From NCBI GenBank assembly GCA_025917655.1, contig CP084612.1, positions 248,001 to 312,000 of the forward strand: a DNA stretch of 64,000 nucleotides, read 5' to 3'. A program made the position numbers and the translations under genes. The notes beneath the pieces were generated by a model. It was not told the origin of the DNA, ran no database searches, and worked only from the letters and a program-made list of their open reading frames with translations. The number at the start of each line of letters is the position of its first letter. Position 1 is the first letter of the stretch. This document shows, in pieces, positions 35,519-45,441 of the stretch. Source of the DNA: Chlorella sorokiniana (lineage: Eukaryota > Chlorophyta > Trebouxiophyceae > Chlorellales > Chlorellaceae).

Positions 35519-35593
35519 CGGCGCACAGGGCTGACGCCAAACACATGCCTGCTCGACCCCCCCCCCCTGCCCCCGCCTCCCTACCCGCCCATG

Positions 35594-35598
35594 TGTAA
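35594..35598 (+). terminator. Poly(A) signal TGTAA of RPN5
   Basis: TGTAA is 76 nt after the RPN5 stop. Motif and position only. Confidence 0.5.
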
Positions 35599-35804
35599 GT
35601 GTGGCACCCTGGCAAAGGAAGAGGCAAAGCTGGGTGCTTGATCGCGCCGGCGTCCCTCGCCGATGCGACGGCGTGGGTGTGAATATGGCGGGCTCGTCCC
35701 GCCAGCTGTGTGCCTGCAGCTGCTGCTCCCCTTTCCCATCCAAACTGGGGTCAGTGCGGGGCCTTTTCGAGGCCGTGCGAGGCTTTGTCAGGCGGCAAAG
35801 CTGT

Positions 35805-36290
35805 TTGGGAGGAGCCACCGGCCTGCAGCGCCAGCAGCAGCGGGTTCGCCCCCACCGCGCAGCGAAGCTCCGCTGTCTCGACGCCATGCCCAGCGCTGGG
35901 CTCATTCTGTGCTCATGCCCCTGCTGGCTGTCGCGCTTCCAGGTTGCGGCTTGGCCAGGGCACAAGGGGCCGTGGCAGCAAAGGCGGGTGCAGCGGGCAG
36001 CAGGCGGGTGCGCCAGCTTGCTCAGGGACCATGATACCATGTTGGTTGTTGGTTGTTGACCTTCACTTTGACGCCGCAGCTTTCTATTGACCTCAACTTG
36101 ACGCCGCACCCTGTCAATGGCACACTTGGCCCGTGCAAGTTGCCCCTGCGGATTGCGCAAGGTATGCATTGGAAAGCGGTGGGCACCGTCCGCTTAGGGT
36201 CCGCCCTCCATCATGCGCAGCACCCAACTCAGCCGCCACACTCTGCTTGGGTGCGCATCGAGTCTGGTTTATGTTCTTTCCACGCGTAAC
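35805..36290 (+). repeat. Subfamily-A flanking repeat, copy 1
   Basis: This 5' flank of MYND copy 1 is closely similar to 38985-39480 (plus) and 44935-45395 (minus). Shared landmarks are TGGGAGGAGCCAC, CTCATGCCCCTGCTGGCTGT, GTTGTTGACCTTCA and GGAAAGCGGTGGGCACCGTC. The unit begins with sequence that in the other two places directly follows a MYND stop codon, so it looks like a 3' UTR plus promoter. Confidence 0.85.
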
Positions 36291-36307
36291 GCTCATAGAA
36301 AGTAAGA

Positions 36308-38929
36308 ATGGAGGTCCTGAAAGCCTCGTTAGAGGCCTTCTGCGACCGGAGCCAAGCTCCCCGGACTTTCAAGGAGCGCACGGTCCCCATGCTGGTTCAA
36401 CAATACCAGCAACTTGTATCGGAGCTCCGCAGAAGCACGGGCGGGTTGCCAGACCCCCTCGTTGAACGCATCGTGGTGAACCCTTGCTGCGCCTCCGTTT
36501 GTGTTTCTAGAGCGTTGATTTCAACCACGATGGCATCGTAAGCGTGTGCGCATTGCTGCCTCCCTTTCCCGACACCTCACACTGATTGTTGCCACTCGCC
36601 CCGCCCGACCCCCACTGGGCACGCTTTTACTGATGACCTGTTTGGACTTTTCAGAAGGCTGGGCACCCCAGACACAGTCTCTGATAGCTTGCTCACCGTT
36701 CCCCACTACGAGGAGCTGGTGCTGCCGGTGCTGCGGCGGGCGAGCCCCAACCAGGCCGCGGGGCCGTGCAGCTTGTCATCCAGAGCCGCCCCTGCACGTT
36801 GTCGGCTGCGCAGCGTCGGGAGGCGGTGCGGCACGCGTGCCGGCTGACTGCGGCGCATGCTGCTACCTCGGTACAGCGCAGCTGCTGCTGCGCAATGCTG
36901 CTCATACTCATCAATGACCGGCATCTGGGTGCGAACGCCGCCGCATGCGCTCCGCCTCCTACTGCTCGGTTGCCCATCGCCTGCTGTCTGCACGCACATG
37001 CCAGCGACCTGCCATGCGCGTGTATTGCCCAGCCCCCGCCCGCCATGGCACATGCGCAGGCGAGCCCCTGCTGGCCCCCGGCGCAGCGCCGCCACCTGGC
37101 GAAAGCGATGACACAGACGACGGCGCGTTGGCTGCGGCCGTAGCCGCTCTAGAGCATGGCGCCTTGGAACTCTTGCTGGAGTTCCTGGCCGGGTGGGCTG
37201 CCTGCGGCAACCTGCAGCAGCGAGACGCAGGCAGGCTGTGCCTGCCGTTAACGGCGGCACAGGCAGGATCGCCCCTGCTGCCCACCGTTGCCTTCGGGCA
37301 CACGCTAAGGCCCCCTTCCACCGCCCCCACCCCCTTCCCGGACCACAGTTCTGACCGCCCCTTCCCCTGCGCATCTGAGAAAGTGTTCAAGTGAGTGCGA
37401 CGCCACCAGCTGCTGCACGAGGGGCGGCGGCGGGCGGCATCCCCGAGCTCTTGGGCGCGCCAGGCCGCGCTCGGGGGGCGCGTCCCCTGGCCGCCGTCGT
37501 TCCCACCCCCCACCTCCGTCCTCTCCTTGCCCCTGACCCAACACACACACCATTGCAGGGCCCTGCTAGCGCTTTGCGAAGCCATGCCGGCGGCGTGCCT
37601 CAGCCAGGACAGGGGGTGGGGTGAAGATGCGGAGGCGTGTGAGCGAGTGCGTGGCTGCCAACCCCAGCCTGGCGCGCCGCTTGGTGGCTGTGATGGAGGG
37701 AGACAACGAGGTCTGTGACAGCGGAGCATGGGCATCGGCGCTGCTGTTGGTGTGGGTGGTGGGAGAGGCGCCGCTTTCCGTGAACTTGCGGGGCCGGCCT
37801 GTTGGAGCCGCCGCTTCAGTATGGCACAGCGGGGCGGCGGCGAGGCCGGCCAGCCGTGTCTGCGCTGCCCCAAAACCTGTGGCTCCATGCCTGCATGCAA
37901 ATCGAACGTCGACGAAGTGGGGGGCACCGCATGTGGCCACGGACGCTGGTCACTGCTGGCCGCCCCCTCTTGTGTGCAGGAGGGGAACATGGCCGCAGCC
38001 AACCTGGTCAACATATGCGTGTTGTTGGGCCTGAACTCCCGTTTTGCCGAGGGCCTCCCGCGCTGCGCAGCCTGCGACGGGAGGGGGCCGCGCCTGCTCT
38101 TCGCCAGCTGGCCGGCAAGCCATGGATGCAGGGCAGGTGGGCTGCGACGCTGCTGGTTGTGCAAGCAGGGGCCAGCCTGCTTGTTGAACGAAGGTTTACA
38201 GCGCCGCCGCTGCTGGCCGCGGCCGCACCCGCCTGCCGCAGGAGCATGGAAGACATGCAAGAGGCCGTGCTCTTTGCTGAGGGCGTGCTGCAGAATCTGG
38301 ACGGAGTGGCGGCGGGGCAGCGCCCCCCCGGTCAATTGCCGCTGCCTACGGGCCGGTTCCCGCTGTGCCGGACTTTCCTCGCATGCTTACGGTTGAAAGC
38401 GTCCGCACCCACCTGGCGGGGTTGAGTGTGCGGCAGCTGCGCCGCGTGCTGCAGCTGCTGGGCGTCGACAGCAGCGGCTGCCTGGAGAAAGAGGAGCTGG
38501 TGGAGAAGGTGATGCAAACGGCGGCAACGGACGGCCCTGCCGCCGCAGCTTTTGCGCTGTCCCAAACATCATTGCACGGGGGCAGGAGCCGGAAGCGAGC
38601 AACTCACAGGCGCCAGGCAGCCTGACGCAGCAGCCATCGGCTGGCGGCTCCAGGCTGCACATCGCTGCTGCAGGCGGGCAGCAAGACGCCGCAGCAGGTG
38701 CCACGCGGGCAGCCGCCGCGGCAGCCCCTCAGGCCGCGGGCGGTGGCGGCGACAGCAGCAGCCGGCCCCCGAGAGGCGCTGCGCTCGCTGCGGCGCCAGC
38801 CCAAGCGAAGTAATCAAGCTGCGGCGCTGCGCCTGCGGGCTGGTGCGCTACTGCGGCGAGCGCTGCCAGGGCGAGGACTGGGTGGGGCACAAGGCTGCTT
38901 GCAAGGAGGCGCGGCAGCGGCAGCAATAG
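36308..38929 (+). CDS. MYND array copy 1 (subfamily A)
   Basis: The product is likely a regulatory scaffold protein; function unknown. ATG 36308 starts MEVLKASLEAFCDRSQAPRT. Exon 1 ends at the GTAAGC donor at 36538. Then come HYEELVLPVLRRASPN, QLVIQSRPCTLSAAQRREAV, RVSECVAANPSLARRLVAVM (about 37640) and an ARM-like region with AANLVNICVLLGLNSRFAEG. The SAP-like helical domain is LSVRQLRRVLQLLGVDSSGC plus LEKEELVEKV (38424-38515). An Ala/Gln linker leads to the MYND finger RCARC...RCAC...YCGERC...HKAAC (38785-38905), ending EARQRQQ at stop 38927-38929. The usual acceptor of exon 2 is changed: where copy 2 has CCCCCAG, this copy has GGGCAC near 36616-36622, with a possible new TTTTCAG nearby. 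One base is missing before the MYND finger. Plausibly functional but uncertain. Confidence 0.82.
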
Positions 38930-38984
38930 GCTTGAGCGCTGTGTGGTGCCGCCGTGCCGCCCTCAGCCCATAAGCATCAGTGTC

Positions 38985-39480
38985 AGCGCTTGGGAGGAGC
39001 CACGGGCGTGCCCACCGCCAGCAGCAGCGGGTGCGCCCCCATCCCCCAGCGGAGCTCTGCCATCTGCGACACCATGCCTATTGCTGGTCCCAGGCTGTGC
39101 TCATGCCCCTGCTGGCTGTCGCGCTTCCAGGCCGCGGCTTAAGCCAGGGCACAAAGGGGCGTGGCAGCAAAAGCGGGTGCAGCTGGCAGCAGGCGGGTGC
39201 TGCAGCGTGCTGTAAGGCCCATCTTGGTTGTTGACCTTCAGTTCGACGCCGCGCCCTGTCATTCACCTCAGCTTGACGCCGCACCCTGTCATTGACCTTA
39301 CCTTCCCGCAGCACCCTGTCAAATGGCACACTTGCCCCATAAAAGTTGGCCCTGCTGATTGCTCAAGGTACGCATTGGAAAGCGGTGGGCACCGTCCGCC
39401 CTCCAGCATGCGCAGCACCCACTCAGCCGGTCACATTTTTTCTCTGAGCATCGGGTTTGGCATTTTAGCGCGTTGTATTA
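38985..39480 (+). repeat. Subfamily-A flanking repeat, copy 2
   Basis: Same unit as at 35805, lying between copies 1 and 2. It contains short imperfect repeats of a roughly 28-base element (GACGCCGC, then CCCTGTCA, then TTGACCT) at 39230-39332, with fewer repeats in the other two units. Confidence 0.85.
39211..39215 (+). terminator. Possible poly(A) signal TGTAA of MYND copy 1
   Basis: TGTAA 282 nt after the copy 1 stop, inside the repeated flank. Weak support. Confidence 0.25.
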
Positions 39481-39505
39481 TTTTGCGTGTATTATAAAAC
39501 CAAGA

Positions 39506-42063
39506 ATGCAGGTCCTGAAAGCCTCGTTAGAGGCCTTCTGCGACCGGAGCCGAGCTCCCCTGACTTTCAAGGAGCGCACGGTCCCCATGCTGCTTCAACA
39601 ATACCATCAAATTGTAACGGAGCTCAGCAGCACCACGGGCGGATTGCCAGACCCCCTCGTTGATCGCATCATGGTGAACCCTTGCTACGCCTCCATCTGT
39701 GTTTCTGAAGCGTTGAATTCAACCGTGTTGGCATCATAAGCGTGCGTGCAATGCTGCCTCCCTTTTCCGACACCTCTCCTTGATTGTTGCCACTCGCCCC
39801 GCCCACGCCCGCCCCCAGGCTTTTATTGATGACCTGCTTGAAGGACTGCTCAAAAGGCTGGGCACCCCAGGCACAGTGTCTAGTAGCTTGCTCACCGCTC
39901 CCCACTACGAGGAGCTGGTGCTGCCGGTGCTGCGGCGAGCGAGCCCTAACCAGGGCGCCTGCCCCATGCAGCTTGTCATGTTGAGCCGACCCTGCACGCT
40001 GTCGACTGCGCAGCGTCGGGAGGCGGTGCTGCACGCGTGCCGGCTGGCTGCGGCGCACGCTGCTACCTCGGTACAGCGCAGCTGCTGCTGCACAATGCTG
40101 CTCAAACTCATCAATGACAGGCATCTGGGTGCGAACGCCGCCGAATGCCGCTATGCCACCCGCCCACTGCTGCTCGGTTGCCCATCGCCGCCCGCCTGCA
40201 CGCACATGCCGGCGGCTTGCCATGCGCGGTACGGCTGACACCCCCGCCCGCCATGGCGCAGGCGAGCCGCTGCTGGCCCCGGGCGGGGCGCCGGGCGGGG
40301 CGCCGCCACATGGCGAAAACGACGACAGGGACGACGGCGCGTTGGCTGCGGTCGTAGCCGCTATAGAGCATGGCGGCTTGGAAATCTTGCTGGAATCCCT
40401 GGCCAGGTGGGCTGCCTGTGCTGAACTGCAGCAGCAAAGCACAGGCAGGCTGTACCCGCCGTTGGCCGCGGCACAGCCGGCATCGCCCCCGCTGTCCCCA
40501 CCAGTGCCTTCGGGCACACGCTCTGAGGGCCCCCCAATCACCCACCCCTGGACCACAGCTCTGACGGCCCGTTTCCCTGCGACCCTGAAGAAGTTGTCAC
40601 GTGGGTGCAACGCCGCCAGCTGCTGCATGCGTGGCAGCGGCGGGCGGCATCCCCGAGCTCTTGGAGGCGTCGCGGCCCCCACCTCCGTCCACTCCTTGCT
40701 CCTTGACCCAACACACACACTGTCGCAGGGCCCTGGCTGCGCTTTGCACGGCCGTCCCGGCAGCGTGCCTCAGCCAGGACAGGGGGTGGTCTGACGTGAT
40801 GGAGAGGCGCGTGAGCGACTGCGTGGCTGCCAACCCCACCCTGGCGCGCCGCTTGGTGGCTGCGATGGAGGGAGACGACAAGGTCTGTGGCAGCAGAGCA
40901 TGGGCATGCGGTGCCGCTGTTGGTGTGGGTGGTGGGACAAGCGTCGTTCTTCCGTGAACTTGCGGAGGCTGCCTGTTAGGCTAGACTTGCAGCTTCAGAG
41001 GGGCAGAACGGGTCGGCGGCTAGGCCTGCGAGCAGTGGCTGCGCTGCCCCAGGTCATGCGATGGCATGCCCATGCTTGCAACTCGGACGACGACGGAGTG
41101 GAGGGGGCACCGACTGTGGCCGCGAGAGCGGGCACCGCCCACCCCCCCTCCCCGCCCTGTGTGCAGGAGGGGCACATGGTCGCGGCCAGTCTGGTCAACA
41201 TGTGCGTGCTGGCGGCCATAGCCTCCCGCTTTGCTGAGGGCCTCCCCGCGCTGCGCAGCCTGCGGCTGGAGGGGGCCGCGCCTGCCCTTCGCCAGCTGGC
41301 CGGCAAGCCCAGGATGCAGGGCACGTGGGCGGCGGCGCGGCTGGCTGTGCATGGCAAGCAGGGGCCAAGTCTGCTTGCTGAAGCGAAGGCTCACCGCGTC
41401 GCCGCCCATGGCCGCGGCCACACCCGCCTGCCGCAGGGGCATGGAGGGCATGCGACAGGCGGTGCTCTACGCCCAGAATGTGCTGCAGAATCTTGACGAT
41501 GCGGCTGCGGGGCGGCTGCCGCCGCTCCCTCCGTCCCTCGCTGCCTACGGGCCGGCCGCCGGCGGCGGGCAGCGCGCTGGCACGCTTCCAAGGAAGGGCT
41601 TCCGGCGCCACCTGGCGGGGTTGAGCGTGCGGGAGCTGCGCCGCGTGCTGCAGCTGCTGGGCGTCGACAGCAGCGGCTGCCTGGAGAAGGAGGAGCTGGT
41701 GGAGAAGGTGATGCAGACACCGGGCGCCATCGGCGCTGCCGCAGCAGTTTGCTCGCTGCCCGATGCATGCCTGCACGACGGTGCTGCAGACGAGCGACAA
41801 GGCGCCGCGGCAGCCCCTCAGGCCGCGGGCAGCGGCGACAGCAGCAGCCAGCCCCCGAGAGGCGCTGCGCTCGCTGCGGCGCCAGGCCAAGCGAAGCAAT
41901 CAAGCTGCGGCGCTGCGCCTGCGGGCTGGTGCGCTACTGCGGCGAGCGCTGCCAGGGCGAGGACTGGGCGGGGCACAAGGCTGCGTGCAAGGAGGCGCGC
42001 GGCGGCGGCGGCAGGGGCAGGAGGCAGGGGGTGCAGCCTGAGGGCCAGCTACTGCACAGCTGA
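39506..42063 (+). CDS. MYND array copy 2 (subfamily A)
   Basis: ATG 39506 starts MQVLKASLEAFCDRSRAPLT. The domain order is as in copy 1: HYEELVLPVLRRASPNQGAC, QLVMLSRPCTLSTAQRREAV, RVSDCVAANPTLARRLVAAM, ASLVNMCVLAAIASRFAEGL with LPALRSLRLEGAAPALRQLA (41240-41310), GMEGMRQAVLYAQNVLQNLD, the SAP-like LSVRELRRVLQLLGVDSSGC plus LEKEELVEKVMQT (41620-41720), and the MYND finger with all eight ligands (41858-41990). It has a short extra tail ending QPEGQLLHS at stop 42061-42063, absent from copy 1. Two problems: the exon 1 donor is ATAAGC where copies 1 and 3 have GTAAGC (39736), and the linker-MYND junction lacks one C. If the donor change is real, splicing must use another site, perhaps the GT at 39742. 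Confidence 0.8.
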
Positions 42064-42093
42064 GCAGGGTTGCATTACAGCGTTCGCAACAGT

Positions 42094-42098
42094 TGTAA
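42094..42098 (+). terminator. Poly(A) signal TGTAA of MYND copy 2
   Basis: TGTAA 31 nt after the copy 2 stop codon. It lies in the 280 bp gap between tail-to-tail copies 2 and 3. Confidence 0.5.
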
Positions 42099-42343
42099 AC
42101 ACAGCGGCCTGCAGGCAGATGGCAGACACCCAGTATCAAACCGCATCCAGCCACAGCCGCCTTGGAAATGGCAGAGGTGCCTTTGGCGCTATCATGCACA
42201 TGCCAGCAGTGTGCAAGCACTCACAACTATCCACAGCTGTGTGCAAGCTGTTCGAAGCTGCTGCTGCGCTTCTCAACAGGGCCACGACAGCACTGATGCT
42301 GGTGGGCAGAGGGCGGCACGGCGGCACCACACAGCGCACAAGC

Positions 42344-44921
42344 TTAGTGCTGCTGCCGCCGTGCCTGCCTGCACGCCGCCTTGTGCCCCGCCCAGTCCTC
42401 GCCCTGGCAGCGCTCGCCGCAGTAGCGCACCAGCCCGCAGGGGCAGCGCTGCAGCTTGATTGCTTCGCTTGGGCTGACGTCGCAGCGAGCGCAGCGCCTC
42501 TCAGGGGACTGGCTGCTGCTGTCACCGCTGCCGCCAACGGCATGAGGGGCTGCCACGGCGGCTGCGCGCGTGGCACCCGCTGCGGCGCCTTGCTGCCCGC
42601 CTGCGGCACCGTCCTGCAGCCTGGAGTTGCCAGCCGATGGCTGCTGCGTCACGCTGCCTGGCGCCTGTGGGTTGCTTGCTCCTGGCTCCGGCCCCGCGGG
42701 CAGCGATGCTTCAGTCAAACCAAAAACTGCGACGGCAGCGTTGCCGGAGTCCGGTGTCTGCATCACCTTCTCCACCAGCTCCTCCTTCTCCAGGCAGCCG
42801 CTGCTGTCGACGCCCAGCTGCTGCAGCACCCAGCGCAGCTGCCGCACACTGAACCCCGCCAGGTGGGTGCGGAAGCTCTCCCCTGCAGCCTGCCATCAGA
42901 CTGCGGCACGGCGGGAACTGGCCCCCAGGCAGCGGTGCGCGACGAGGGGAGCGGCGGTAGCCACCCCGCCACCGCTTCGTCCAGATTCTGCAGCACGCTC
43001 TCGGCATAGAGCACCGCCTGTCGCAAGCTCTCCCTGCCCCTGCGGCAGGCGTGTGCGACGCCGCCAGCGGCGGCGGCCCTGTGAGCTTTGCTTCAGCAAG
43101 CAGCCTGCCCTCTGCTTGCCGAGCACGCAGCAGCCGCGTCGCAGCCCACCTGCGGAACATCCCGGGCTTGCCGGCCAGCTGGCGAAGGGCAGGCACGGCC
43201 CCCGCCCGCCGCAGGCTGCGCAGCGCGGGAGGCCCTCGGCAAAGCGGGAGGCCACGGCCACCAACACGCACATGCTGACCAGGTCGCCCGCGATTAAGTG
43301 CCCCTCCTGCACACAGGGGGAGGAGGGGGCGGTGACCGTTTCTGCGGCCACATGCGGTGCCCCCTCCACTCCGCTGCCGTCCGCTTCGCAAGAGGGCATG
43401 GAGTGACAGGGCTTAGGGCAGCGCAGATACGGCTCGCAGGCCTGGCCGGCGCCCCTTTCTGCCCCTCTGAGGCTGCAAGTCTAGCCTAACAGGCCGGCTC
43501 TGCAAGTCTATGGAAGAGCGACGCTTTCACCACCCACACCAACAGCGGCACCGCATGCCCATGCTGTGCTGCCACAAACCTCGTCATCCCCCTCCATCGC
43601 AGCCACAAAGTGGCGCACCAGGGTGGGGCTGGCAGCCAAGCACTCGCTCACGCGCCTCCGCATCGTTTGACCCCACCCGTCGCCCATGCTGAGGCACGCC
43701 GCCGGCATGGCTTCGCAAAGCACTGCCAGGGCCCTGCATCGGTGCGTGTGTTAGGTCGGGGGAGTACAGGGCGGAGGGGGGGAGGGGGGGACGACAGCAG
43801 CAAGGGGGCACCACTGGTGTTGCACACACCTGAATACCCTTTCAGGGTCACAGAGAGATGTCTTGTCGGAGCGGGCGGAAGCGGGGTCATAGCTGTGGTT
43901 GGGGGCGCGCGCGCGCGGCCTTAGCGTGTACCCGAAGGCAACGGTGGACAGGGGGCGATGCCGGGCTGTGCCGTCGCCCACCGCGGGCACAGCCTGCCTG
44001 TGCCTCGCTGCTGCAGTTCGGCGCAGACCGCCCACCTGGCCAGAAAATCCAGAAAGATTTCCAAGCCGCCATGCTCTAAAGCGGCTACGGCCGCAGCCAA
44101 CGCGCTGTCGTCTGTGTCGTCGTTTTCGCCAGGTGGCGGCGCCACGCCCGGCATCACGCCCGGGGCCAGCAGCGGCTCGCCTGCGCATGTGCCATGGCGG
44201 GGGGGGGGTTGGCCACAACGCGCATGGCAGGTCGCTGGGATGTGCGTGCAGAAAGCAGGCCATGGGCAACCGAGCGGCAAGAAGCGGCAGAGCGGCAGGC
44301 GGCAGGGTTCCCACCCAGGGCCCTGTCACTGATGAGTATGCGCAGCGTTGCACAGCAACCGCGGCGATCTATCGAGGTAGCAGCGTGCGCCGCGGCCAGC
44401 CGGCACACGTGCCGCACCGCCTCCCGACGCTGCGCAGCCGACAGTGTGCAGGGGCGGCTCAGCATGACAAGCTGCGCAGGGCAGGCTGCCTGGGTGGGGC
44501 TCGCCCGCCGCAGCACCGGCAGCACCACCTCCTCGTAGTGGGGAGCGGTGAGCAAGCTACTAGAGGGTGTGCCTGGGGTGCCCAGCTTTTTGAGCAGTCC
44601 TTTAAACAGGTCATCACTGAAAGCCTGCTGGGGGAGCGGCGCGTGGCGGCGGGGACGGTGTGAGGGAGGCAGCAGTGTGCGCACGCTTACGATGCCATCA
44701 CAGTTGAAATCAAAGCTCCAGAAGCACCGAATGGAGGCGCAGCAAGGGTTCACCAGGATGCGTACAACGAGGGGGTCTGGCAACCCGCCCGAGGTTCTGC
44801 GGAGCTCCGTTACAATTTGCTGGTATTGTTGAAGCAGCATGGGGACCGTGCGCTCCTTGAAAGTCCGGGGAGCTTGGCTCCGGTCGCAGAAGGCCTCTAA
44901 CGAGGCTTTCAGGACCTCCAT
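42344..44921 (-). CDS. MYND array copy 3 (subfamily A, inverted)
   Basis: ATG 44921 on the minus strand opens MEVLKASLEAFCDRSQAPRT. Exon 1 (44921-44691) ends WSFDFNCDGI at a GTAAGC donor; DFNCDGIVS looks like an EF-hand loop but may be coincidental. Exon 2 (from about 44624) reads AFSDDLFKGLLKKLGTPGTP and HYEEVVLPVLRRASPTQAAC, then QLVMLSRPCTLSAAQRREAV. Later pieces are RVSECLAASPTLVRHFVAAM (about 43660), GDLVSMCVLVAVASRFAEGL and LQNLDEAVAGWLPPL. The SAP-like QLRWVLQQLGVDSSGCLEKE is at about 42840-42780. This copy has an intact open frame from the SAP-like domain through the linker (PEPGASNPQAPGSVTQQPS) and MYND finger to stop 42344, so it is the best reference for the C-terminal half of subfamily A. 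Confidence 0.88.
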
Positions 44922-44934
44922 TCTTGGTGCTTAA

Positions 44935-45395
44935 TGAAAACTACGCGTGAAAATACCAGATCCGATGCTCATTCAAGCAGAGAAGAAGTGTGGCCGGCTG
45001 AGGTGGGTGCTGCGCATGCTGGCCGGATGACGGTGCCCACCGCTTTCCAATGCCATACCTCGTGCAATCAGCAGGGCCAACTTGTATGGGCCAAGTGCGC
45101 CATTTGACAGGGTGAGCTGTCAAGGTGAAGGTCAACAAGCACCAACCAACATGGCCCCTGAGCACGCTGGAGCACCCGCCCGCTGCCTGCTGCACCCGCC
45201 TATGCTGCCACGCCCCCTTGTGCCCTGGCCAAGCCGCGACCTGGAAGCGCGACAGCCAGCAGGGGCATGAGCGCAGCCTGGGCCCAGCGATGGGCATGGC
45301 ATCACAGATGGCAGAGCTCCGCTGCGGGGTGGAGGCGCACCCGCTGCTGCAGGCGCTAGGCAGGCTGGTGGCTCCTCCCAAACACTGGCACTGAT
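44935..45395 (-). repeat. Subfamily-A flanking repeat, copy 3 (inverted)
   Basis: The same unit as at 35805 and 38985, in minus orientation, between copy 3 (subfamily A) and the 3' end of copy 4 (subfamily B). The minisatellite part is shortened to one GACAGCTCACCCTGTCA-like unit. Confidence 0.85.
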
Positions 45396-45441
45396 GCTGG
45401 TGGGCAGAGGGCAGCACGGCGGCACCAACCCGCGCTCAAGC

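Noticed and set aside
35519-36307. Array mobilised by a transposon
   Set aside because: No transposase, reverse transcriptase, long terminal repeat or terminal inverted repeat was found around the array. Unequal crossing over and conversion suffice.
38700-38800. Programmed ribosomal frameshifting before the MYND finger
   Set aside because: No slippery heptamer or clear downstream structure was seen, and the same base loss occurs in unrelated genes. Missing bases explain it more simply; kept only as an alternative.
41231-43009. A 592-codon plus-strand open frame spanning copies 2 and 3
   Set aside because: It runs from copy 2 across the tail-to-tail gap into the antisense of copy 3. Only its first part is real coding sequence.
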